Shown here: positions 43,495 to 52,559 of the stretch, in pieces
Position numbering within the stretch: position 1 is the stretch's first letter
Layout: each line of letters begins with the position of its first letter
Position numbers and translations under genes: made by a program
The notes under the pieces: generated by a model
The model's database searches: none
What the model saw: only the letters and a program-made list of their open reading frames with translations
Told to the model about the DNA's origin: nothing
Source of the DNA: Toxonevra muliebris
Lineage: Eukaryota; Arthropoda; Insecta; Diptera; Pallopteridae
NCBI GenBank assembly: GCA_963691655.1
Contig: OY829327.1
Location: 87,122,019 to 87,186,018 of the forward strand
Direction of reading: 5' to 3'
Length of the DNA: 64,000 nucleotides

Positions 43495-45116
43495 AATTGT
43501 ATGGGTCAAAAAAAGTTGATATTTGGTACCACCTAGTTGTGTTCTATGGATAATTTTAAGCAACTTTTCCAATGAAAGTATAGTTCTATTTTGAATTCCG
43601 AGCCCCCCAATTTTTGAAAATAAGTATTTTCTCAACATTTTCAAGATTCGACTTGGACACATGGGGGTTTTTTGGTTCAAGAAAACTGAATCTGACATTG
43701 ATTTGCCGATAAAATTATGTTTTGATACTCAATTTGAACGAAAAAGGCTTAAAATATACAAAAATGGCAAAAAATTGGATTATTTGTATGGGAAGTATCC
43801 TTATTTTTGATCGTAATGACTTGAAATTTCGCACACATTTTTTTTTTACAACAAAAAAAAAAAAAAAATTCTGAAAGTTACAGTGCAATATAATAAAAAA
43901 TAAGGGTACCTCCCATATAAAATTTTCGATTTTTGGCCTTTTTTGGCATTATGTATGGGAAATATGTTTATTTTCCATCGTAATGACTTCAAACTTGCTG
44001 AGATTGCAAAGTTAAGTCAAAAAATAAAATTCACAAGTTCTCGTCTCAATATTGCAACTACTACTGTAGATTTCAGATAGAAAACGGATATTTAGATATT
44101 TCTCTATCTACTCGCTAATTGAACAATGCATATTTTTTCCATTTCAATTTTATTATTCTTTACAATTTGAACATTAAAGATAAAACATATATAAATGAAA
44201 AAAATTAAATTGAATATTGTAAGAAGCGAGAAGGTGTTATATTTGCAAGTCTTTCTTGCTGTCAAGATTTGGAAATTTTTTACGGCTTTATAATGCCACT
44301 GCCATAACTTCTTCTCGGTTTTGTTCTAAAACTCGTTTGGACACGCTAGCTAGCAATTGAACATGTCTTTCTGTTGCTTGTATGTGTAACGGAATTTTCG
44401 GATCAGGTAGCGGTCGATCATGATTTTCTAGATATTGTTCTAGATGTTCATAAGGAATGCTTTAGAGTAAATGGTGGTTCGAATATGAGTGAATTATCAT
44501 TCATATCAATCATATTCGTATAATCCGTGCAATTGAAGTTCACGATAGGTTTTTATAAGCTCTCAGTTGCATCGGATTATCTCAGCAAGTGAGAAGTCAT
44601 TACGATGGAAAACAAAATTTTAAGTTTTTGGCCAAAAAAAGGCCAAAAATCTAAAATTTTGTATGGGAGGTACCCTTATTTTTTATTATATTGCACTGTA
44701 ACTTTCAGAATCTTTTTATTTTTGAAAAAAAAAAAATTCGTGCGCAATTTCAAGTTATTACGATTAAAAATTAGGGTACTTCCCATACAAATAATCCGAT
44801 TTTTTGCCATTTTTGTACATTTTAAGCCTTTTTTGTTCAAATTGAGTATCAAAACATATTTTTATCGGCAAATCAATGTCAGATTCGGTTTTCTCGTATC
44901 AAAAAACCCCCATAGCAAAATATTGTAATGCTGTTTCTATTTTTTTAATGCTCTGTCCAAGTCGAATCTTGAAAATGTTGAACAAATACCAATTTTCAAA
45001 AATTGGGTGGCTCGGAATTCAAAATAGAACTATACTTTCATTGGAAAAATTGCTTAAAATTATCCATAGAACACAACTAGGGGGTACCAAATATCGACCA
45101 AAAATTTGACCCACTC
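43495..45116. mobile_element. Large foldback element, family F, copy 2, with GGGTGGGTC ends and TA flanks
   Basis: The left end is GGGTGGGTCAAATTG and the right end, complemented, is GAGTGGGTCAAATTT, with TA outside each (43493-43494 and 45117-45118). The arms (about 43495-43990 and 44600-45116) are long inverted copies sharing GTACCA..CTAGTTGTGTTCTATG, CTATACTTTCATTGGAAAA and CAAATCAATGTCAGATTC. The non-repeated middle (about 43990-44600) holds a short protein remnant on the minus strand (see 44288-44458). TA flanks point to the Tc1/mariner group, but the foldback form is unusual for it. Confidence 0.75.
44288..44458 (-). pseudogene. Protein-coding remnant inside foldback element
   Basis: A 56-codon minus-strand frame without a start reads IPYEHLEQYLENHDRPLPDP, then KIPLHIQATERHVQLLASVS and KRVLEQNREEVMAVAL before a TAA. 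The next codons stay in frame with plausible protein sequence (SRKKFPNLDSKK), so the stop may be a mutation. The composition and helical pattern look like real coding sequence, unlike the AT-rich arms. I have the impression of resemblance to a conserved C-terminal segment of uncharacterised insect and bracovirus-associated proteins (H-x-Q-x-x-E-R-x-V-x-L), but I cannot confirm this. It may be left from the autonomous relative that mobilised this element. Confidence 0.45.
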
Positions 45117-45118
45117 TA

Positions 45119-46195
45119 ACATACATACATATATGTACATCTATCTATTATTTGATTTTTGTCTCTCACTCAAAGTGAGGCTGCAACTCTTTTCTCACTC
45201 ACATACACCCGTTTATTTCGCTCGTTCTCATTTTGTTGTCCACCACTGTGTTCATGTGTGCGTATGATTTTATACACTTGAATTGAATGGCATATGCACA
45301 TAGAAAAGAAAAATCCCCATTGGCTTTTTAGGGGAATTGAAAATTCTTGTTTGCGCTTCGTTGGGAAATAAATTTACAAATTTAAACTTTTGCTTAAATC
45401 TTTGGGCAATATGTGGTATTCTTTTCTCGATTGTTAGGGAAAGGGAGAGGCGAACAGAGTGAAAAAGGGCTGCCCAAGTGGCAATGTGGTCATATGTAGC
45501 ATTTTTTTTTTCTTGACTGGGATTAGAAGAAATAGAATTTCTTCTGCATAGAAAAACTTTTCTGAAGTAGTTTCATTACTTACTCGTACTCGCATATAAA
45601 TATGTCTGTATGTACATTTGTACAATATTTTTTTTTTTTTTTTTTTGTAGTTTACTCTATGGTCTTGAACTTTTTTTCTATTTTTGTAAAACGAAAAATA
45701 CATTTGCGCTTGAGTACAATTTGCTTTTAAGAGCAGAGGTTTGTGATTGTGAAAGATTTGACTAAAGAAATGAAAATTCTTTTATTTATTTACAAAGCAG
45801 ATATAAGCTCACATACACATGAAAGTAGAAAAATAAAAAGTTTCATGTGGTTATTGAGAAATTTTATTTATTGACTATGACCAAAAGTTTTAGTTTTCTT
45901 CTAGGTTTTGTTTGAGAGATAAAGATATGTAAAATAAATATTTTGAAATTTCTAACAATTTTTTTATTGCAAATATATAACTTAATTTGTAATTACAAAT
46001 ATTTTTGAAGCAGAAATTTAAAACTTTTTTCTCCCAGGAGATATTTCCATTCAGCTTAAAAGTTGTTCGTCATGTTGATTTAGTTTATTAAATTTTATTT
46101 TAAATATGATGAATATCAGTACAAAATATTTATTTCAAATAAAACTTATCTGATCAAAACATTTACGTTTTTTTGCCTTACTGTAGAAATTTTTT
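45119..46195. other. Intron, nothing recognised
   Basis: AT-rich with T-runs at 45504-45512 and 45629-45647. No gene or element ends seen. Confidence 0.5.
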
Positions 46196-46235
46196 TCGTA
46201 ATTTGGACATTTATTGTGAAAAAGTGACTATAAAT

Positions 46236-47249
46236 TTATTCTTTAAAGTATTGTCCATCGTTAGCCACAACCTTTTCCCATCTTTCTGGTAGCATACGGA
46301 TTCCGCGTCGAAAGAACTCCTCATCTTTTGAGGCTATCCACGAATCGACCCATTTTTTGAGTTCTTCAAACGAACGGAAGTGTTGTTCAGCCAGGCCATG
46401 TGTCATCGATCGGAACAAGTGGTAATCAGAAGGAGCAATGTCTGGAGAATACGGCGGGTGGGGTAGCACTTCCCATTGCAGCGTTTCCAAGTATGTTTTT
46501 ACTTGCCTTGCAACATGCGGCCGAGCATTGTCGCGCTGAAGAATAACATCGTCGTGTCTATTCTCATATTCTGGCCGCATCAATTGTAGTCGGTAGCGGT
46601 CGCCAGTGATCGTTTCATTCGGTTTCAACAGCTCATAATATACGACACCTTTCATATCCCACCAAATACACAGTATGAGCTTGGATCCATGGATGTTCGG
46701 CTTTGCCGTTGATGTTGATGCATGTCCGGGCGGTCCCCATGATTTTTTACGCTTTGGGTTATCGTAACGTATCCACTTTTCATCGCCAGTCACAATACGA
46801 TGCAGAAAACTCTTTCTTTTCTGTCGTTCAATCAGCAGTTCACATGTGAAAAATCGTCGTTCGACGTCTCTCGTCTTCAGTTCGTACGGCACCCAATTTC
46901 CTTGCTTTTGAATCATTCCCAATGCTTTTAATCGTTTCGAAATGGTTGATTGATCAACTCTAAAAGATTCTGCAAGTTCTTGTTGCGTTTGACATGAATC
47001 TTCTTCGAGTTATGCCTTCAATTCTTCATCTTCGAACGTTTTCGGGCCACCTGAACGTTCCCTGTTTTCAACATCAAAATCACCACTTTTGAAACGGGCA
47101 TACCACACCTGACACATTCTAACGTCTATAGCACAGTCAGGATAAGCTTGAGTAAGTAAACGATGTCCTTCAGTTGCGTTTTTCTTTAAATGGAAGAAGC
47201 AAATTAAAACTTCCCGCAAATGTTGTTTTGTTGGCACGAAATTCGACAT
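46236..47249 (-). pseudogene. mariner (DD34D) transposase, one premature stop and an internal deletion
   Basis: The minus-strand frame runs from ATG at 47249 to a stop at 46236 without frameshift. It is broken by a single TAA at 47010-47012. The N-terminal part (MSNFVPTKQHLREVLICFFH; WYARFKSGDFDVENRERSGG) is the DNA-binding helix-turn-helix. The catalytic part shows all three aspartates: IVTGDEKWIRYDN, LQRDNARPHVA and HPPYSPDIAPSDYHLF, the last two 34 residues apart as in mariner. Between LQLMR and PEYENRHD the linker is about ten residues shorter than I know from close family members, an in-frame deletion. The end PERWEKVVANDGQYFKE is typical. The premature stop inactivates it. Inverted ends were not confidently located. 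Confidence 0.88.
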
Positions 47250-47449
47250 TTTCAGCTATAGTAAAACACTTTTGTAAAATTATGAAAATTATTTGACAGA
47301 TCAATTCTTATAGTATTTTTGGCGGTCTTTGAGATAGAATAGCTGTCAATGTCAAAAATGGCGCGTATGATAGATATGAAGTTAGTCACAATTACGAGTT
47401 TATACATTCATACTCCCAATAGTAATAAAAGAAAGACACAATGAAAATA
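47250..47449. other. 5' flank of the first mariner up to the second
   Basis: Includes the untranslated 5' region of the first mariner. Its outer end was not identified. Confidence 0.4.
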
Positions 47450-47451
47450 TA

Positions 47452-48387
47452 CATTCTGTCAAATAAGTATCCGGAAATTTGAAATAAAACACAAACAACT
47501 TATCAATCATCTAAATTTATTATATCCCCTTCAAAATAGGCCCCTTCTGAGGCAATACACTACTTCCAACGAACAATCCAATCATCGAAACACTTTTTAA
47601 AGCTATATTCCGGGATGGTTCTCGTTGCGAATTAGTTTTGATGTCTTCAATGCTCTCAAAACGGGTTCCACGAAGTGGTAATTTGAGTTTTGGAAACAGG
47701 AACTCGAAAACCCATGTCTCGTCACCAGTTATGATGCGTTCGATGAACGTTGGATCGGAATTTACGCGTTCAAGCATGTCTTCAGCCACCTTACTGCGAT
47801 TCACTTTTTGAAGAAAATTCAGATCTTTTGGCACCAATCGCGCTGAGACTTTCCGCATACTCAAAACATCAACCAAAATATGACGAGCGGTCTCATGAGA
47901 CATGTTCATTTCTTGGGCTATCTCTCGCAAGCTATAATGACGATTTTCGAGCACCATTTCCTTTATTTTGTCGACGTTTTCTTCAGTTGAAGAGGTCGAA
48001 GGCCGTCCTGAACGTGGCAAATCGTTCACTTCTTCTCGCCCCTCTTTGAACGATTCATACCAATCGTAAACTTGAGTTTTCGACATGGTTGAATCACCAA
48101 ATGTTTTTTTCAACATTTCCAACGTTTTGGCACAAGAAATTTCGTTTGAAACACAAAATTTCACACAAACTCTTTGTTCGATATTTTTATCCATAGTAAA
48201 AATCGCAACGCACACAAAAGGTTGACTTGTTCTTAATGACGCCGTAACCAAACTAAATGACACATAGCAATAAAAATTCACAGAATAGTGGTTGACAGTT
48301 GTGCCAACCTGGGAAAAAAATTTTTTTGAAATATTCTCAGAGGGAAAATTTAAAATGAGAATTTCCGGGTACTTATTTGACAGAATG
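47452..48387 (-). mobile_element. mariner element with internal deletion (936 bp), TA-flanked
   Basis: The ends are CATTCTGTCAAATAAGTATC and, as complement of the right, CATTCTGTCAAATAAGTACC, followed in both by CGGAAATT. TA flanks both sides (47450-47451 and 48388-48389). A complete mariner is near 1.3 kb, so about 0.35 kb is missing from the transposase gene. It belongs to a different mariner subfamily from the one at 46236-47249. Confidence 0.92.
47503..48194 (-). pseudogene. mariner transposase with catalytic core deleted
   Basis: The start is the ATG at 48194 (MDKNIEQRVCVKFCVSNEIS); the upstream in-frame Met is in the 5' UTR. The helix-turn-helix region (SKTQVYDWYESFKEGREEVN, DLPRSGRPSTS, REIAQEMNMSHETARHIL) is intact, as is the first catalytic aspartate in IITGDETWVFEF. 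Directly after it the sequence jumps to LFPKLKLPLRGTRFESIEDI, which in the family lies after the third aspartate, so the second and third catalytic residues are gone. Further on there is a frameshift near 47610 and an in-frame stop before ASEGAYFEGDIINLDD. It could bind DNA but not cut. Confidence 0.88.
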
Positions 48388-48389
48388 TA

Positions 48390-49166
48390 TATGCAGTAAG
48401 AGAAACGTGAATTAAAACTAGAGTTGAACTATTAATAGCAAGTGATCAAATTTAATATTAGTTTTCTGGGATTAAGCTAAAAGATCAAGATCTTTTTATG
48501 TAAAAATCTTGCAGATCTGCTCTTGTTTTATAACTTGTCTCTGTAATAATTTCTGAGTGCACCTTAACAACTGAGACTGACACTCTCTCTGAGACCCATT
48601 TCTGAATTTAGCTTTAAATTTAAAAATCTTCATGAAATAATATTTTTTGAGACACGCAAATAAATGTAATAAGCGCGATCTTTGTGTAGTATAAACCTGC
48701 TATAAATACATTAAAAAAAAGTTATTCCTTCATTCAATCTTCTTACGTGCCTTTAAAAATTGCTTACTTATTCATTTTATGAAAATGAAAATTTACCCAG
48801 AAAAAAGAAGCAAAATTATTTTCATTTCTGTATTCGTGCAGTGATTTGGCACATGTAGCTATCGTATATGCAAATTGTAAAAATTCTTATTTATTTTAAA
48901 GCAGCAAATATGAATTGCAGTAAAATGAATAAATACAAAAACACACACAAACACACACACACACACATACACATATGAACAAGATTTGTTGCCCTCATTT
49001 TCTCTTCAAGGAAATGTAAAAATTCAATTTCTGAATGTAAAAGCATTTTATGAATTCAGTTTTTTATTTTATATACCTACTCTTACAGATGCAGACATAA
49101 CATTTATATTTTGCATATTCACATTTTACTATATTTTTGCTTTTGTTGCTTATTTTATGCTTGCAG
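48390..49166. other. Intron before exon at 49167
   Basis: AT-rich with a (CA)n microsatellite at 48941-48970. The acceptor region at 49140-49166 is pyrimidine-rich. Confidence 0.55.
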
Positions 49167-49375
49167 ACAAACCCATTTGTCGTCCTGATCAAAAGAAAAT
49201 TTATGGCGTTGCGCGCAATGAGGCTGCTGAGATTTCATGTGAGGTTGATGCATTTCCACCACCAGAAAACTTCAAATGGTCCTTCAATAATACAGCAGAA
49301 ACCTTTGATATGCCACAAAGCGGATTTCGTGCACATTCAGCACAAGGTTCAACATTGACCTACACCCCAGTGAAG
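49167..49375 (+). CDS. Sidestep-family Ig protein, exon (first half of a further Ig domain)
   Basis: The exon begins after TGCTTGCAG at 49158-49166. Its first two bases complete a TAC codon (Tyr) with the last base of the preceding exon, and it ends in phase 0 before GTAAGA at 49376. The 69 codons start KPICRPDQKKIYGVARNEAA and include EISCEVDAFPPPENFKWSFN, with an Ig cysteine followed by a core tryptophan. The pattern PICRP....YGVAR.E...I.CEVDA.P....F.W.FNN is diagnostic of the fourth Ig domain of Sidestep proteins. The matching second half (second cysteine, further Ig or fibronectin domain, membrane span, tail) was not found in the remaining 14.6 kb, so the gene continues past the window. 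The ORF that starts upstream at 48986 is intronic read-through. Confidence 0.93.
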
Positions 49376-49667
49376 GTAAGAATAAATAAAGAATTTTCTT
49401 TTTAAATAAATACGTAAATGTATGAAAATGACATAAATACATATCTATGCACATATTTTTATGTCTTGACATATTTAAAAATAATATATTTATCGTATAA
49501 TGAAAAAACATAAAAATTTGCTTAACTACATAAATTTAAAAAAATATTTTTGTTTTGCTATTTGTTGGAATTATTTAGGATTAATCAGAAAAAATGAGGA
49601 AACGCTCGAATATTGTATGTTAATTTGTAGTAATAAATTTATATATCTACATTATGGTGGCCCTTAT
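49376..49667. other. Start of the last intron in the window
   Basis: AT-rich. Nothing recognised before the hAT MITE. Confidence 0.5.
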
Positions 49668-50741
49668 TAAGGCCGTATTTAGGGGGGGGAAGGAGGTTTT
49701 GGGGGTTCTGCCCCCCCCCCCAAATGTGGAAACTTTATTCTAATTTTTGAGATTAATTGCCAATGGATGGAAAAAAAGTCAAAATAAAATCTATTTAACT
49801 ATATTTTTTACTTCCATCGGTTTTTTTTATCTAAAAAGCCAAATATAAAAAATAAATTTGAAATCTTAGTTACACTAAGCGATCAAATCCGATTTGTTTT
49901 CTTCGACATGAGGTTTGACTACGGATTCAAAAAGAGAAGGTGATACTGAGTACTCCTGCATTCATAGTTTTTCTAGATCAGTAACTGTTTTTTGATTTAA
50001 GGTTTCGTCCTGAATCAGTTTGAAAAGCTTAAAAATTAATAAAAATAGAAAAAATTATCGGATCCTTGTAAAATAAGACTTGCTTGAACCCCATTTTATT
50101 TCCTAAAACGTGACGTGATGGGAAGTTTTTGACCTCAGATTCGTGTTCAACGTGAAAAATTCTTTCGCAAAAACTCCATCTTATTAGCAAAACCCATCTT
50201 AAAATTAATTTTTTAACGCATTATTGCTCAGAGCACCACGACTACAAAGATCTCTTTCAATGCTGTGACTTCACGAATTTAGGGAATATAAGCCAACCTA
50301 ATCCGAGTTCCTTATCATTAATAATGGCTCAAATTCCCAATGATGATCATTTGAAAAAAATTAGCCTCTACAATTTTTGGTAATTTTTTTAAGGTTGGGT
50401 ACATCATCAGAAGGGGAAAGTCAATGAGTTCATGAAATTATGTCCCTCACGATAAAAAAAAATGCACTTGAATGCACATTGATTAATATTTATTTGAAAA
50501 AATTTAATTTGATTATTCTGGGAATTTTTTGTCACTTTTGGCCATTTTTTGAGGTTAAGATTAAAAAAAATCGGAAAATGTTTACTAAAATTTTAGTTTT
50601 ATAGGGTCCATCAAATGTATCATTGATTTAATTTATTGTATTTAAAAATCAGTTTGATAAAAATTATTTATGAATATTTTCTTCGAATGAAACCCCCTCC
50701 CCCCCCGCCCCCCTCGAAAAAAATTTCTGGCTACGGCCCTG
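49668..50741. mobile_element. hAT-type MITE, copy C (1,074 bp)
   Basis: The ends are TAAGGCCGTATTTAGG and, as complement of the right, CAGGGCCGTAGCCAG. The flanks are GCCCTTAT (49660-49667) and GCCCTTAA (50742-50749), 7 of 8 matching. Poly-G and poly-C blocks lie inside the ends. It is closest in length to copy A and shares a long middle with copy D. Confidence 0.87.
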
Positions 50742-50749
50742 GCCCTTAA

Positions 50750-51532
50750 CTATAGGTAATTATTCAAAAGTAAAAATGTTGCTACTCCCTTGCACTAATC
50801 TGGTTCCAATCAAGAAAAAACCGGGCTGGGCAAAACTTCAGCTCCATCGAACAACTTCCAGGTGACCCTAAAACGCCTTAAAGTTGAACTATTAACTCAG
50901 TTGAAGCGCAACTATTAACTCAGTTTAAAAGCGGTTTAGTCTTCCCCAATGTGGCCAACTCAGCACTTTTCCCGCTAAATTTAATGCTTTTTGAAAATTA
51001 AAACGCTGAAAAATAAGTGATTTAGCGGTCAGCGGATCTTCTAACGCGTTTTTTCAATTTAAAAGACACTAAATGCTAAGCTAAATAATCCATTTCCTGA
51101 ATAATCCGAACAACATTTTTCTATCGAAAAAATGAGCAATGAACTTATTTAAAACCAAAGTTCGTAACCGAAAGTCACTCAATTAAAAAAATTCTTTACT
51201 TCATATAAAAAATAGATTAAAACACCAAAATTAATTTAGTAATGAAGAGTATTAAGACTTCAACATCGATATGCGATAGTTATAAATTATTACTCTGCAT
51301 ATTTTTTTGTGATCAAAGTGTATAAAATACTCTTTTTCTATTATCCTGTTTTAGTTTTTCCTGTGCTTGTAAAGCGCGGTTCACGCCAAATTGGCACGGT
51401 TTGTTGTGGTCAGCACGACGCCCCTAGACATAAAAACAACAAATTTTTTACTGGGATTTGTTTACAATACCGTTACCGTTAGTTTATACATTTTTCATAT
51501 TAATTGATCGCAAGTTGGTGATTGTGTGCACA
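50750..51532. other. Region before a transposase remnant
   Basis: Contains a local direct repeat (AACTATTAACTCAGTT at about 50887 and 50910). Part of this stretch is probably the 5' end of the element carrying the transposase at 51533, but its terminus was not found. Confidence 0.4.
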
Positions 51533-52559
51533 ATGAAAGCTGCAAATAGAAAATTGATTTTGAACAAATTTATTGAAAATCCGTCGTGGTCTGGTTCAAA
51601 GATTGTGAAAGTGTTAAATATCTCCAAAATAACGGTATGTAGAGTTATAAAACGATATAAAGAAACTCTTAGTGTTGAAAGAGCTAAAAAAGTGGTGAAC
51701 AAATCGGAAACCACCAACCTAAAATTAAACGCAAAGATCTTGAGGTCCATCAAAAGCAATCCCGGACTATCGGATAGCGATCGTGCCAGCAAAAGTACTG
51801 CTAGACGAATACGCATAAAAGCTGGGCTAAAGTGCTATCGTGCTATAAAATATCCAAATAGAACAGACAAACAGAATTTGCTGGCCAAAAAACGTGCCCG
51901 TCTTCTTTATAATAATGTTTTGACCAAATTCAACGGATCCATTATTGTAGATGACGAATCATATGTAAAATTTGATCTTAAACAGCTTCCAAGTCAAAAA
52001 CTTTAGATGGCAACGAATCATGGTAATGTACCCTCAAAATTCCAGTACATAAAAATGGATAAATTTTGCAAAGAAAGCAATGGTGTGGCAGGCTATTTGC
52101 AGCTGTGGTCTCAAATCCAGGGCATTTGTGACATCCTCTTCTATGACGTCTGATATTTACATCAAAGAGTGTCTTTCGAAACGACTATTGCCATTTGTTC
52201 GTCACCACCATTCGCCAGTGAAGTTTTGGCCTAATTTAGCCAGTTGCCACTACTCTAAGAAAACCATGGATTGGTATCAGACAAATAAAGTAGATGTAGT
52301 GCCCAAATATATGAATCCACCCAATTGCCCCCAGCTTCGACCGATCGAAAAATACTGGGCTATTACAAAATATAAGTTGAAGAAAATTGCAAATATTGTC
52401 AAAAATGTGAATTCAATGTTACTAAAATGGAACCAAATAGCCGCAAAAGTATCCAGAGCGGATGTTCAAAGGTTGATGGAGATATCATGTTCACTATTTT
52501 CAACTATTCAACTATTTTCGGTAGGCTCAAGTTCGAGGCGTCGAATGAACCATTATTAA
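51533..52559 (+). pseudogene. Tc1/mariner-superfamily transposase, broken
   Basis: The ATG at 51533 opens a frame with a helix-turn-helix (KIVKVLNISKITVCRVIKRY) and a second binding segment (SKSTARRIRIKAGLKCYRAI). The first catalytic acid follows in IIVDDESYVKFD. The frame stops at 52004-52006 after QLPSQKL. The protein continues in frame past that stop (NHGNVPSKFQYIKMDKF) and shifts frame near 52077 into the frame that gives VWQAICSCGLKSRAFVTSSS. The second catalytic motif reads KFWPNLASCHY, where relatives have WPDLASCHY, so the aspartate is replaced by asparagine. The third acid is in NCPQLRPIEKYW. A stop, a frameshift and a lost catalytic residue make it inactive. Inverted ends were not found. 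Confidence 0.82.

Noticed and set aside
48986..49405. 139-codon ORF taken as a separate gene start
   Set aside because: The N-terminal half is intronic; a CAG acceptor at 49164-49166 and the family signature show that only 49167-49375 is exon.
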